Positions 10,001 to 18,677 are shown, counted from the first letter of the stretch. The stretch is DNA of 64,000 nucleotides from Pararhodonellum marinum (GCF_015354735.1 NZ_JACEFJ010000002.1:124001-188000), one strand, 5' to 3'. Notes: generated from the sequence alone by a model not told the origin. Made by a program: numbers and translations.

Positions 10001-10766
10001 CCATTCAGGTCCGAAAAGTTTGATGGACCTGCTTGTCCAATGCATGGCAGTGGCACAAAAACACCAGATTCCACTCATTCTAAGCTCAGGAAAATCATGG
10101 AAGGAGTTATTGAAAAGCCTGGAGAATGAAACAGAAAGGATGCGGTTTTCGGAATTGTTCAGCCCATTTTTTATGGACTTTGTACCCTTGGATTTCAGCA
10201 TCCGAAACAAAAGCGAATCACTGGACCGAGAGATGGAATTTGGTTACAACCAATCCCTACTGACCAATAAACTCACCGATGTTACAGACGAGGAAAATGT
10301 GCTCTTATTGATTCAGCGGTATAACAAAGCTTATTATGCCAACATTTGGTCTGAGTTAAATTTTCAGGAAAAAAAGGTCTGTTATTACTTCAGTAAAGAA
10401 GGTTTTTTCAATTATGCCCATTGGGATACTATAACAGAATTGGTACAAAAAGGCATCCTGTACCATGATGAGGTGAGAGATAGACTATTCCTATTTAACC
10501 GAACCTTCAAACATTTCCTATTGACCCACATCACTGACCTTGAAATAGCGGCATTTGTTGAAGATGAAAAAAACAATGGAAATGCACATACCATCCAAGT
10601 GGCAGCAGTTAGTTTCGTGTTGATTTTGGTCGCCTTGATCGGTTATTTTGACCGGAATTTCCTGAATGAAGCTTACGCCTATCTAAGTGGTTTTCTTGGC
10701 CTTTTGGGCACCGTTTATTCCATGATCAGCAAGGGAATCCCTTCATTGAGTTTTCGAAAAAAATAA
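7074..10766 (+). CDS. Large polytopic membrane protein of unknown function
   Basis: I do not recognise a named family in this 1230-residue protein. One N-terminal membrane segment (about 8-27) is followed by ~250 probably periplasmic residues, a paired set of segments near 285-345, another soluble loop to ~585, then a block of about eight membrane helices (590-900) and a ~230-residue cytoplasmic domain, closing with two more hydrophobic segments near residue 1180-1215. The general plan (periplasmic sensor-like loop, membrane block, cytosolic end) is that of a signalling protein, but no histidine kinase, GGDEF or HAMP motif is visible. The cytoplasmic part starts with 'VFLCGLDSLQNR', vaguely like a degenerate nucleotide-binding strand, but lacks a Walker A. 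It stands alone and converges with the next gene, with only 5 nt between stops. Confidence 0.8.
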   Translation: MRLRNFRLWIILFGLIMVIGAVLYQQSQTNREQLESQAVKGMEITRKNVLNAYNAYHEELESYIQRNYFSYSELESNRKRIAISLNEAFGGNVPIIDSSLFIGKNLLGTFPPAVQLNSTIPPISLIDINHPLSWNPRQESPNSVLSSDFYKKVLRQPKTIGLSSDDRDNQWLIHSRIPLDKLMKKDRTNKFFDAIVLTDEQGMAIFPDSLAFIQLMDFQKILKDDTVAHHQAGIKLTNLEISNIIYKVFYTPLEFHGQRLYLLGLKESRQFDKAGLKINFTLLSTLVFALIMLFCTVPIISTLTLERGDVLNQNKVFGVGLSLMLLMIILGFGASFQFHLENSVKNEKSHFETLPRYFRESYQTLESKLDHPKNVPLNDSVRDHKPINEILRIQSGKIQKLHIKNMEALDFGDEDSFIDISNREYVAYFNQGNKLLFMGSHYSRGSGLLESVISRMKTDSVLSIEAITFSLEKKENNFQKDRFLVVKQDGKVLFKSQKIATPLDQIHDALTPQKWMEIQSLMDENKDHGDFGRFWEIPLYLNGHQYVGILQLMDNQRYDQAVWIIYLINKNLNHVRSSLISAEAVSLILVYVILLMIITLITKLSFPPSEIKQFNFFTYDWLYPSAHKRPQYFLLMVLFVGFILIFLLGLHSKQTNMLTVLFLAGLITTQSSISLYLLVGPHAAIPGISRDKGYLIGMGLLWLSLFIGILYLGTFSFPSLVLAGLLAGIIFLKIKGNTDIFSSIFKKQPRPSFNTFVGFLSLWTLLIGFLPGYAFHAKVHDFELKIWQNEAPIPSAMDITWINQYEKFRRGLFGFVGDLNETEIIQFISPDRDLVYQAFGKVEKNAESNRDVSLSRKGQEFRRNFANTLPFYLLLALLLAAMWFLVKVLVKKIYLRDFYFDKHVGHSFEWDRVNPFTQVFLCGLDSLQNRNWVIRNFKLNGLEDLIVDNLQEKTLLDHTDSDFTGKKGWLIENLHCHSGPKSLMDLLVQCMAVAQKHQIPLILSSGKSWKELLKSLENETERMRFSELFSPFFMDFVPLDFSIRNKSESLDREMEFGYNQSLLTNKLTDVTDEENVLLLIQRYNKAYYANIWSELNFQEKKVCYYFSKEGFFNYAHWDTITELVQKGILYHDEVRDRLFLFNRTFKHFLLTHITDLEIAAFVEDEKNNGNAHTIQVAAVSFVLILVALIGYFDRNFLNEAYAYLSGFLGLLGTVYSMISKGIPSLSFRKK

Positions 10767-10771
10767 GCGAA

Positions 10772-11653
10772 TCAATGCATTGCCTTAAACCCAGGTTCAT
10801 AGATGATGCGCACGAAAGAGCTAAGGCCAGAAATCTCAGTATTCACGGGGATGCCTGTCACAATGCCCACCATCAGATTTTCTGCCAAAGCCACCCTCAT
10901 CTGTGGTCTGAATACGGTGAGCAGTTTGCCTGATACCACTTCCTTATTGACCTCCAGTCCTATGAAATTCCGGGTACCTGAAATCATGTAATGCAAATTG
11001 GTGTTGATTTCAAAAACCGTCTCTACGCCTGTCTGACCAAATTCACTGATCAGCCTAGGACCTGTATAAATCAGGGTATGATAATTCCTTCCCCACCTTT
11101 TTGCTGCAATGAAGAAGGGGTTGTAAACATTCCCTTTGAAGAAACGTTCAGTACGGATTTTGTCTAGGTCTGTCAATTCAAATTCGTGGATATAGCCAAT
11201 AGCCAATGAGGTACTGTGTTTTTCAGAAACCAAAAAAGACCATTGAGTAGCCAACTTTAGACTTTCCAGACGATTGGAAGGGCGGACACCATCACCACCG
11301 GAATTGACCGGTCCGTAAAAAGTGAAGGGTAATTCCACCTCGAAACCAAGTCGATCTATCGGTGCCCATTCATATTCCAACAAGGCTTCAAATTCATCAA
11401 AATCTCTGTCGGCCTTCATGCCCACACCAAGGTTCCATTCCTTCTCCCCTTTTCTGGCTCCAAGGTCGCGGATCAGGTCAATATAGAGCGGTTCTGCATG
11501 AAGTACTTTCGGTTTTTCGCCCTTTTTATTTTCTATCTCCCCAATAAAAATACTGTCAAGGTAGATATTATCTGTCTTCGTACTATCTTTCTCTGTTTGA
11601 GCCCAGCTTAAAAAGGGTAAAAATAGCAAAGAATAGAAAATCCACTTTTTCAT
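10772..11653 (-). CDS. Predicted outer-membrane beta-barrel protein
   Basis: From the ATG at 11653 the 293-residue product begins with a signal peptide ('KKWIFYSLLFLPFLSWAQ'); starting there avoids an 11-residue extension. It includes 'HAEPLYIDLIRDLGARKGEKE', a segment I recall from a conserved group of Bacteroidota exported proteins without a known role, followed by many alternating polar/aromatic strands ending in 'YEPGF'. This pattern suggests a transporter-like or assembly barrel in the outer membrane. No enzyme motif is seen. The gene ends 5 nt from the end of the convergent large membrane protein. Confidence 0.75.
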   Translation of the reverse strand: MKKWIFYSLLFLPFLSWAQTEKDSTKTDNIYLDSIFIGEIENKKGEKPKVLHAEPLYIDLIRDLGARKGEKEWNLGVGMKADRDFDEFEALLEYEWAPIDRLGFEVELPFTFYGPVNSGGDGVRPSNRLESLKLATQWSFLVSEKHSTSLAIGYIHEFELTDLDKIRTERFFKGNVYNPFFIAAKRWGRNYHTLIYTGPRLISEFGQTGVETVFEINTNLHYMISGTRNFIGLEVNKEVVSGKLLTVFRPQMRVALAENLMVGIVTGIPVNTEISGLSSFVRIIYEPGFKAMH

Positions 11654-11899
11654 GATGGTAATTGAATTATGCGCAAATATATCCAAGTCAATTTTATCAA
11701 GTCATGAAAAACTTGATTTTTTTCAGGCATATACGCATTGATGTTAGTAAAGTGGTAATTCATTAGAGCCACCTTTGCAAATCTGACCAACTTGCCAGAT
11801 AATATCTCTTTTCGGATTTGACAGGGCAGAACAGGCTGAGGCCACAAGCTGCCCTTTTAGGCCTAAGGTATGTAGGGCAACCCCAGTATTGATTTATGA

Positions 11900-13789
11900 T
11901 CAATATTGCCATCCCAAAAAATTCCAGAAATACAACTGCCAAATGGCGGCGAAACTGATTAAAGTGAGGAGAAGAAAAAAAGCCTTACTCAAAGCAGTAT
12001 AATCACGGTCTCCCAAATACCTGATGGTGAAGAAAAGCATCAAAAAGGTAAAGACCACCATAAAAATCGGCAAAAACAGGAGCAGCTTCAAACTGATTGG
12101 AATACCATAAACCAATTCGAAGGGATCAGAAAGTATTAATCCAATACCTACCAAAAAAACCAAATAACAGGCATAATTCAGCCAGGCTACCCATTTTCCT
12201 ACCACAGGTATCAGCTTTTTATGGGAATGGAGAGATTGATGGTTCCGGCGAATCCTAGCTGCCAAAGGCCAATATACAAGTACCAAAATAGCTGTGAGCA
12301 AAGCCATAACCAAGATGCTGATATGAATTTGAGACAATTCGATCAAGCTTACTTTTTCCAAGGCATAGATGGATAAGATGCCATCAAAAAGATAATGGAT
12401 TTCTCCTTGCTCATTTTCACCAAAGGCAATGCGGTTGTTGTTGTGGATTTCCCGGAAAGTATGGTTGGCAAGAGGGACATAGTATTTGCTGTCTCCAGGT
12501 TGGTGAACGGCAATTTTTCCGTCTTCCTCCACGGTAACTTGTACCCTACTCATGAGAGATACGATTTTGGTCAGGTCATTATAATTGTACCTATTGACTT
12601 TGTATTCCCCAGCAAACTTCTGCAAGCCATCCCGATTGACTTCCACAGGAGGTGCCAAAGGCCTAGGGTCAGGAAAATACCGATCCATAATTGCCTCCAT
12701 GACTTTTATATACCCATTCATCACATTACCCGTGTTGAAACTGATAAATAAACCGAAGTCATGTTCGGGCACCAAGGCCATTAAGGAGTGAAACCAGAAA
12801 GTATCTCCACCATGGCCATAAACCATGGTTCCTTTTTGGCTCAAATCCATAAAACCATATAAAAGGGGATTTACCTCGGGGTGGTGATGGTGCAAGGGCT
12901 GCAGCATGCTTATAAAAGTGGCGGAATCCAGCAAAGTATAGCCCTCAAAATGACCTTGTTGAAGGTAGGCCAACATCAATAAGGCCATATCGGAGGACGT
13001 AGATGTTGCAGCACCCACGGGATAGAGCGGTACCAATTCAAAATCTTTTTCCTCAAATCTCTTGTTGAAAACATAGCCTTTTGACATGTGCTCCTGCATG
13101 TTTTCGGGAAGGGGTTGGCGCATGGTCGTGGCGTTCATCCCCAAAGGATCTAGGATATTTTGCTGGGTGTAATCATGGAAAGACATTCCTGATACCTTTT
13201 CCACAATATAGGCTGCAATACCTGATCCATGGTTGGAATAGGAGGCTTGTGAATAAGGGGGGCGCACCCTTTCGGGCATCTCCTTTTTCAATATTTCCCC
13301 TAAAGGCAACAGCTTGGACTCATCATTGACAAAAAGCTCCAACACATGGTCTTCAAAACCCGGGGTATGCGACAGCAGGTTTTTCAAGGTGATGGGCTGG
13401 CCAAACTTTTCAGGAACTTCGAAGTCATCCAAATAAACATTGATATCCGCATCCAGATCCAATTTTCCCTGACTGTGAAGTTGCATGACCGCTGTCCATA
13501 CAAAAAGCTTGGTAATGGAACCAATCCGAAACAGGGTCCTCTCAGGTTCAACAGGCTTTTGTAGTTCCACATCTGATACGCCATAGCCTTTCAGTAACAA
13601 TAGCCGGCCATCTTTGACAATTGAAACAGTGGCACCGGCTACCTTTCGCTCATCAAGCATGTTATGCATCAGGCCATCCATAAAGGCCTCCATATCCAGT
13701 GAGTCAATTTGGGCGTTGGACTGAGCAAGGCTCCCAAAAGAAAGGGTCACCAGCCACAAAAAACTTACATGGAAAAAGAGGTGTTTCAT
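11900..13789 (-). CDS. Serine hydrolase, class C beta-lactamase fold, with C-terminal membrane domain
   Basis: A signal peptide leads to a beta-lactamase/penicillin-binding domain (about residues 35-370): 'SITK' (S-x-x-K, near 92), 'YSN' (Y-x-N, near 187) and 'HGGDT' (in place of KTG, near 322). A linker domain and then four hydrophobic segments (about 480-625) follow, so the catalytic domain sits in the periplasm anchored by a helical bundle. Such proteins act as peptidases or esterases on peptides and cell-wall fragments; true beta-lactam hydrolysis is not implied. At 629 residues it is longer than a simple AmpC because of the membrane part. Monocistronic. Confidence 0.87.
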   Translation of the reverse strand: MKHLFFHVSFLWLVTLSFGSLAQSNAQIDSLDMEAFMDGLMHNMLDERKVAGATVSIVKDGRLLLLKGYGVSDVELQKPVEPERTLFRIGSITKLFVWTAVMQLHSQGKLDLDADINVYLDDFEVPEKFGQPITLKNLLSHTPGFEDHVLELFVNDESKLLPLGEILKKEMPERVRPPYSQASYSNHGSGIAAYIVEKVSGMSFHDYTQQNILDPLGMNATTMRQPLPENMQEHMSKGYVFNKRFEEKDFELVPLYPVGAATSTSSDMALLMLAYLQQGHFEGYTLLDSATFISMLQPLHHHHPEVNPLLYGFMDLSQKGTMVYGHGGDTFWFHSLMALVPEHDFGLFISFNTGNVMNGYIKVMEAIMDRYFPDPRPLAPPVEVNRDGLQKFAGEYKVNRYNYNDLTKIVSLMSRVQVTVEEDGKIAVHQPGDSKYYVPLANHTFREIHNNNRIAFGENEQGEIHYLFDGILSIYALEKVSLIELSQIHISILVMALLTAILVLVYWPLAARIRRNHQSLHSHKKLIPVVGKWVAWLNYACYLVFLVGIGLILSDPFELVYGIPISLKLLLFLPIFMVVFTFLMLFFTIRYLGDRDYTALSKAFFLLLTLISFAAIWQLYFWNFLGWQY

Positions 13790-14046
13790 CAGATTGAAAA
13801 TGGAATAGGGAATTTAGGAAAATAAGACATGAAAAATTTGATTTTTTGTTAAATTTTAGTGCAATTCAATCATCCACAGCTTTCCAAATAGACCAAAGGT
13901 TGTGGTTATTGAAGCAATTCCTTTGCTCAATGTGCCTAAGCAATAGCAGGCCCACTTTTTTTTTGTATCTTGTATTGCTCAGCCAGACAACGGACTTGTC
14001 CTTCAGATGGACATCTTTATCCTTTCTAATCCTAACTTTCCCTACC

Positions 14047-15153
14047 ATGGTCTCCCTATCTCAGTCCCGTAGAACTTTTATGAAAAAAGCAACCCAGAAT
14101 GGCTTATTGCTCGGAAGTGCGGCTGTAATTTCCCCCAATATCCTGCAAGGGGCAACGCATTCAAATTCCGAGATTGAAACCAAAAGACTGCCCCTGCGCA
14201 TCTGGCTGGCTTCAGGTCTAAGCAAAGAGCTGGAACAAAAACTGAAGGCCATTTCCCCGGAAATTACCCTCTTTCACAATGAAACCAATTCCTCCAATGC
14301 AGATTTTCTTTCTGAAATTGATGTCTGTTTCGGAAGGATCAGTGAATCGGAACTCGCTAAAGCAAAAAATCTGAAATGGGTACATAGCTCTTCCGCAGGT
14401 GTTGAGAAACAACTTTTTCCTGCGATGTTAAAGAGGCAAGAAATCCAAATGTCCAATGCCAAAGGCTGTTACGGCCCGGCCATTGCCGAACATACCTTTG
14501 GCTTGCTCTTTGCCCTCACAAGAGGCATCAAAGAACAGGCTCTGAACATGCCCAAACAGGAATGGAAAGGGGTGTCTAATCAAATCGAAATGCGAAACCT
14601 GACCATGGGAATCATAGGTTTTGGGGGCATAGGTCGGGAAATTGCCCGAAGAGCCAAAGCGATGGACCTTCGGGTACTGGCTGCTGACATACGGCCAATG
14701 ACGCAAGAGACCACTGGAAATCTCGTGGATGAGTTGCATGATGTCTCTTTTGGAGGCCTGGAAAAAGTGCTTGAAAAATCGAACATAATAGTATCAGCCG
14801 TACCACATACCAAACAAACAGAAGACATGTTTGACATGGCCGCCTTTCAGAAAATGCCCAAAAACTCCTATTTTATCAACATTTCAAGAGGAAAGGTAGC
14901 CAAAACCACGGATTTGATGAAGGCTTTGGAAAGTGGCCATCTTGCCGGTGCAGGTCTTGATGTCACTGACCCTGAACCCTTGCCCAAAGACCATGCACTT
15001 TGGGATTTTCCGAATGTGATCATCACTTCTCATATTTCAGGACGATCACAATATTCCAGTTTGCGCAGCCAGGAAGTTTTCGTGGAAAACGTCAACCGAT
15101 ATGTGGCAGGTTTGCCTCTGATCAATGCTGTAGACAAGGAGGCAGGATTCTAA
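14047..15153 (+). CDS. D-2-hydroxyacid dehydrogenase family protein, Tat signal
   Basis: The start at 14047 gives 368 residues beginning with a twin-arginine signal ('SQSRRTFMKKATQNG' then 'LLLGSAAVISP'); the longer open frame to 13846 adds 67 residues with no sense as a signal. The NAD-binding domain has 'GIIGFGGIGREIARRA' (G-x-G-x-x-G), and the catalytic Arg, Glu and His are in 'NISRGKVA', 'DPEPLP' and 'TSHISG'. The family reduces 2-ketoacids or oxidises D-2-hydroxyacids. An exported, cofactor-loaded form would fit Tat export of a folded protein. The next gene begins 9 nt after the stop, so they are probably cotranscribed. Confidence 0.88.
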   Translation: MVSLSQSRRTFMKKATQNGLLLGSAAVISPNILQGATHSNSEIETKRLPLRIWLASGLSKELEQKLKAISPEITLFHNETNSSNADFLSEIDVCFGRISESELAKAKNLKWVHSSSAGVEKQLFPAMLKRQEIQMSNAKGCYGPAIAEHTFGLLFALTRGIKEQALNMPKQEWKGVSNQIEMRNLTMGIIGFGGIGREIARRAKAMDLRVLAADIRPMTQETTGNLVDELHDVSFGGLEKVLEKSNIIVSAVPHTKQTEDMFDMAAFQKMPKNSYFINISRGKVAKTTDLMKALESGHLAGAGLDVTDPEPLPKDHALWDFPNVIITSHISGRSQYSSLRSQEVFVENVNRYVAGLPLINAVDKEAGF

Positions 15154-15162
15154 AAGTGGCCT

Positions 15163-15537
15163 ATGTCAGAAACATTTTTAAATATTGCTGATATCTTTTT
15201 TGTGGTTTTTCACAGTGTACTGGTTCTGTTTAATCTCTTTGCCTGGATATGGCGACCCTTACGCAAATGGCACCTTTGGACCATTGGCCTTACATTGGGT
15301 TCCTGGGTTGTTTTAGGCTATTGGTACGGGTGGGGCTATTGTCCCCTGACCGACTGGCATTGGGACATCCTCAGGGAAAAAGGCGTAAAAAATCTTCCCA
15401 ACTCTTACATCAGTTACCTGCTTCAGAGGCTCTTGGGTTTGCACCTTCCCGATCAGACTGTCGATATCCTTACGGTAGGCACTACACTGACTGCACTAGT
15501 GGCTTCTATTTGGATAAATTTTTGGAGAAAAAATTGA
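15163..15537 (+). CDS. DUF2784 family membrane protein
   Basis: Three to four hydrophobic segments fill this 124-residue protein, with the DUF2784 hallmark 'CPLTDWHW' after the second segment, preceded by an aromatic 'GYWYGWGY' stretch. The function of the family is unknown. It follows the exported hydroxyacid dehydrogenase closely, so it could be a membrane partner, but that is only a positional inference. Confidence 0.75.
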   Translation: MSETFLNIADIFFVVFHSVLVLFNLFAWIWRPLRKWHLWTIGLTLGSWVVLGYWYGWGYCPLTDWHWDILREKGVKNLPNSYISYLLQRLLGLHLPDQTVDILTVGTTLTALVASIWINFWRKN

Positions 15538-15623
15538 AATATTTCATCATTTCTATGCGCTTGAATTTCGAAATTCTTTGGCCTTCCAAATTTTAAATCT
15601 TACCTTCGTTTGGAATAACATTT

Positions 15624-15698
15624 ACTTTAGGGGTGCCCAAAAGGCTGAGATCATACCCTTCAAAACCTGATGCGGATAATGCCGACGAAGGGAAAAGC
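15624..15698 (+). promoter_or_regulatory. TPP riboswitch (THI element)
   Basis: The conserved boxes of the thiamin pyrophosphate aptamer occur in order: 'GGGGTGCCC', 'GGCTGAGA', 'ACCCTT', 'CCTGATGCGGATAATGCCG' and 'GAAGGGA'. A closing P1 helix CTTT/AAAG can form between 15625-15628 and 15694-15697. It lies about 70 nt before thiM and therefore controls the whole thiM-thiE-thiD-tenA operon, switching it off when TPP is plentiful. No intrinsic terminator is visible between aptamer and start codon, so translational control or another mechanism is likely. Confidence 0.95.
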
Positions 15699-15767
15699 CC
15701 GCCCAACTTTCCCCTTTTCTTGGCAATCAGCCCTCCTAAAGTATTGATTTACCATAAATCTAATTGC

Positions 15768-16559
15768 ATGGAATCTACTTGCTTACGTCACCTTCAATCA
15801 GTCAGAGAAAAGAACCCCCTCGTTCAAAGCATCACCAATTATGTGGCGATGAACAACAGTGCCAATGCCCTACTTGCTTTGGGGGCTTCACCTATCATGG
15901 CCCATGCCCAAGCCGAAGTAAAAGATATGGTCAAGATAGTAGGCGCCCTTGTGATCAATATAGGCACGCTGGATGAGTACTGGGTGGAAAGTATGCTGAT
16001 GGCTGCCCAAGCTGCTCAGGAATACGGCACTCCATGGGTCTTGGATCCAGTAGGGGCAGGTGCTACGCCTTATCGAGACAAGGTACTTCGACAATTGCTT
16101 TCTTATCAACCAAACATCATAAGGGGCAATGCATCGGAGATTCTTGCGCTGAACCAATCCAAAAGCAATACCAAAGGAGTGGACAGCACCGACAGTGCAG
16201 AAGCTGCTCTGGAAGCTGGTAAATCCTTGTCCCAGCAGCACAAAACCGTCATCTGCATTTCCGGAGCAACAGATTTTGTCATCCAAGCTGAGGATATTGT
16301 AAAAATAGAAAACGGAGATCCCATGATGGCCAAAGTAACCGGAATGGGCTGTACTGCTTCCGCCCTTGTCGGCGCTTTTGCCGCTATTGGGCCAGCCTTT
16401 GAAGCTGCATACAGTGCCATGACCGTGATGGGAGTATCAGGGGAACTTGCCGCAGGGGAAGCCAAAGGACCCGGAAGCTTGCAAATGCATTTCTATGATG
16501 CCCTTTACCGACTTGATGAACAACAACTGATCAATCACATGAAAGTGAGTCGGCTATAG
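15768..16559 (+). CDS. thiM: Hydroxyethylthiazole kinase ThiM
   Basis: The start at 15768 gives 263 residues, normal for ThiM; the open frame runs on upstream through the riboswitch but that stretch is not protein. Motifs are 'PLVQSITNYVAMNNSANALLALGASPIM' (in pieces, the thiazole pocket), 'VLDPVGAGAT' and the anion-hole/catalytic 'TGMGCTASALVGAF' near residue 190, containing the kinase Cys/Thr region. It phosphorylates salvaged hydroxyethylthiazole in thiamin biosynthesis. It is the first gene of the riboswitch-controlled operon; the thiE start follows 4 nt after its stop. Confidence 0.96.
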   Translation: MESTCLRHLQSVREKNPLVQSITNYVAMNNSANALLALGASPIMAHAQAEVKDMVKIVGALVINIGTLDEYWVESMLMAAQAAQEYGTPWVLDPVGAGATPYRDKVLRQLLSYQPNIIRGNASEILALNQSKSNTKGVDSTDSAEAALEAGKSLSQQHKTVICISGATDFVIQAEDIVKIENGDPMMAKVTGMGCTASALVGAFAAIGPAFEAAYSAMTVMGVSGELAAGEAKGPGSLQMHFYDALYRLDEQQLINHMKVSRL

Positions 16560-16562
16560 TCC

Positions 16563-17210
16563 ATGATGTCTAATTTCCCATACCGACTGTACCTCGTCAC
16601 GGATGAGGCCCTTTGCCTTGGCAGGGATTTTTTTTGGGTGATCGAGGAAGCCCTCAAAGGGGGTGTAGATGTGGTTCAATTGCGGGAGAAACAATTGTCC
16701 ACAACTGAATTTATTACGAAAGGAATGAAATTGAAAGCTCTTTGTGACAGATACCAAGTGCCATTGATCATCAATGATAATCCCGATGTTGTGAAAGCTA
16801 CAGGGGCGGATGGGTTACACATCGGTCAATCAGACCTCGCATTTGATCAAGCAAAAAAAGTTTTGGGGGATGATTTCCGAATCGGCTTGTCATTGGAAAA
16901 GCTTTCTGATTTATCCCAAGCTCAAGTGGAAAATGCCTGGTACTTTGGCGTAAGTCCCATTTTTTCCACCCCAACCAAGACCGACACGGCTACGGAATGG
17001 GGAATAAAAGGATTGATCCAATTGCGGAAAAAAACCAGTAAAATGCTAGTGGCCATTGGTGGAGTAAAGGTTGAAAATGCAGCCGATTTGGTGGTGGCAG
17101 GGGCAGATTGTTTGGCTGTGGTGTCAGGAATTTGCAGTGCCGATTCACCAGGCAAAGCAGCAAAATCTTTTAGAATTGAAATTGAAAAAGGATTGAACCA
17201 ACGTTTATGA
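16563..17210 (+). CDS. thiE: Thiamine-phosphate synthase ThiE
   Basis: The 215-residue TIM barrel has the family motifs 'VVQLREKQ' near residue 39, 'LIINDNPDVVKATGADGLHIGQSDL', 'GVSPIFSTPTKT' and 'VAIGGVKVENAADLVVAGADCLAVVSGI' (described in pieces). It joins hydroxymethylpyrimidine pyrophosphate with thiazole phosphate to make thiamin phosphate. Two adjacent ATGs (16563 and 16566) are possible; the first is given. Its stop overlaps the thiD start by 4 nt (ATGA), indicating translational coupling. Confidence 0.96.
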   Translation: MMSNFPYRLYLVTDEALCLGRDFFWVIEEALKGGVDVVQLREKQLSTTEFITKGMKLKALCDRYQVPLIINDNPDVVKATGADGLHIGQSDLAFDQAKKVLGDDFRIGLSLEKLSDLSQAQVENAWYFGVSPIFSTPTKTDTATEWGIKGLIQLRKKTSKMLVAIGGVKVENAADLVVAGADCLAVVSGICSADSPGKAAKSFRIEIEKGLNQRL

Positions 17211-18034
17211 AAACTTATATACCAGTATTGACCATTGCCGGTTCGGACAGCGGAGGAGGCGCGGGAATTCAGGCAGATTTAAAAACCTTCGCAGCCCTTG
17301 GTTGCTATGGGATGTCCGTACTTACTGCCACTACCGCTCAAAATACTAAAGGAGTAAGAGATATTCATAGCATTCCGGTAGATCATATCAAAGCCCAATT
17401 GGATGCCGTAATGGAAGACATCCCACCATTGGCCATCAAATTAGGCATGTTGGACAGGCCTGAGGTGGTGGAAGTTTTGGCCGAAAGACTGAAAGACCGA
17501 AAAAGCATTCCGATCATATTCGATCCAGTTATGGTGGCAAGTTCAGGGGATCGTTTGATCCGTGATGAAACCATCATTGCCCTGAAGGAATTGCTCATAC
17601 CTATCACCACCCTGTTGACGCCCAATCTGGACGAAGCAGAAATTCTGTCCAAGATTCACATCAAAGATCTGGAAGACATGAAGCAGGCTGCCGAAATGAT
17701 CCAAAAGCAACGGGCTAAGGCGGTTTTGGTTAAAGGAGGCCACCTCAAAGGAGATCAGATTTTTGATGTTTTGCTGGAAAGTGGTGGTAAACAGACAGTT
17801 TTTGAAGGACCCTATATCGAAACACAAAATGTACATGGAACTGGGTGTACCCTTTCAGCAGCCATCGCTTCTGAAATGGCAAAAGGAGCCCCGTTGACCA
17901 CTGCTGTAGAAATGGCGCGCTTATTTGTTCAGACTGCTTTGGAGCGGGGGAAAGATGTCAAAACGGGACATGGCGCAGGACCTCTCAACCATTTTTTCAA
18001 ACCTCTCAAACAGATCACCCATGACTTGGACTGA
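17207..18034 (+). CDS. thiD: Hydroxymethylpyrimidine/phosphomethylpyrimidine kinase ThiD
   Basis: At 275 residues this has typical length. The N-terminus 'VLTIAGSDSGGGAGIQADLKTF' (in pieces) and C-terminal 'VHGTGCTLSAAIASE' with the catalytic Cys/anion-hole motif identify the ThiD ribokinase fold. It makes HMP pyrophosphate, the substrate of ThiE. It overlaps thiE by 4 nt and overlaps the start of tenA by 14 nt, a tightly packed operon. Confidence 0.96.
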   Translation: MKTYIPVLTIAGSDSGGGAGIQADLKTFAALGCYGMSVLTATTAQNTKGVRDIHSIPVDHIKAQLDAVMEDIPPLAIKLGMLDRPEVVEVLAERLKDRKSIPIIFDPVMVASSGDRLIRDETIIALKELLIPITTLLTPNLDEAEILSKIHIKDLEDMKQAAEMIQKQRAKAVLVKGGHLKGDQIFDVLLESGGKQTVFEGPYIETQNVHGTGCTLSAAIASEMAKGAPLTTAVEMARLFVQTALERGKDVKTGHGAGPLNHFFKPLKQITHDLD

Positions 18035-18677
18035 AAGTGTCTGGCAGCGGATCGATCCGCTCTATAAAAAAATCATCCATTTGCCCTTCAACCAAGAACT
18101 TCTGAAAGGTTCTCTGCCCAGAGAGAAATTCAAATTCTACCTTGCTCAGGATGCCTATTATCTCGGTGAATTTGGAAAAGCGCTCAGCACAATCAGTGGG
18201 CGACTGTCGGATTTAGACCATGTTTTGGCCTTCTCCAATTTTGCCTCAGGCGCTATTGTCGTAGAAAGGGCCTTACATGAAGGGTATTTTCAAACTTTGG
18301 GGCTTCCTCATGAGGTAAAGCCTTCACCGACCTGCCTGCTTTATACAAACTTTTTGCTGAATCAGGCGGCTTATGCCAATGTGGAAAAAGCGGTAGCAGC
18401 CGTTTTGCCTTGTTTTTGGATTTATAAAGAAGTGGGAGATTACATTTATGCGGCTCAGACCCAATCAGAAATGAACCCATACCAAAACTGGATCGACACC
18501 TATGCAGGGGAGGATTTTGCTCGGTCTGTACACAAAGCCATCCAAATTACGGATCAATTGGCGGAAAAACTAAGTCCAGAGGGGCAAGAAGACATGTTTG
18601 AAGCCTTCGAAATGGCCAGCAAACTGGAGTGGATGTTTTGGGAGAGTGCGTACAGATTGGAGAAGTGGGGGGTTTAG
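18021..18677 (+). CDS. tenA: Aminopyrimidine aminohydrolase TenA (thiaminase II)
   Basis: Starting at the ATG inside the end of thiD gives 218 residues, the family size; the open frame upstream is the shadow of thiD. Helical TenA features are 'FYLAQDAYYLGEFGKAL', 'LPCFWIYKEVG' with the catalytic Cys, and 'EWMFWESAY' carrying the C-terminal catalytic Glu. TenA hydrolyses aminopyrimidine from degraded thiamin, feeding ThiD. Together with ThiM, ThiE and ThiD it makes a salvage-oriented pathway; no thiC, thiG or thiS occurs in this window. Confidence 0.94.
   Translation: MTWTESVWQRIDPLYKKIIHLPFNQELLKGSLPREKFKFYLAQDAYYLGEFGKALSTISGRLSDLDHVLAFSNFASGAIVVERALHEGYFQTLGLPHEVKPSPTCLLYTNFLLNQAAYANVEKAVAAVLPCFWIYKEVGDYIYAAQTQSEMNPYQNWIDTYAGEDFARSVHKAIQITDQLAEKLSPEGQEDMFEAFEMASKLEWMFWESAYRLEKWGV

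Noticed and set aside
15633-15767. N-terminal extension of the thiM frame
   Set aside because: It overlaps the TPP riboswitch and would add 45 residues with no ThiM counterpart; the ATG at 15768 matches family length.
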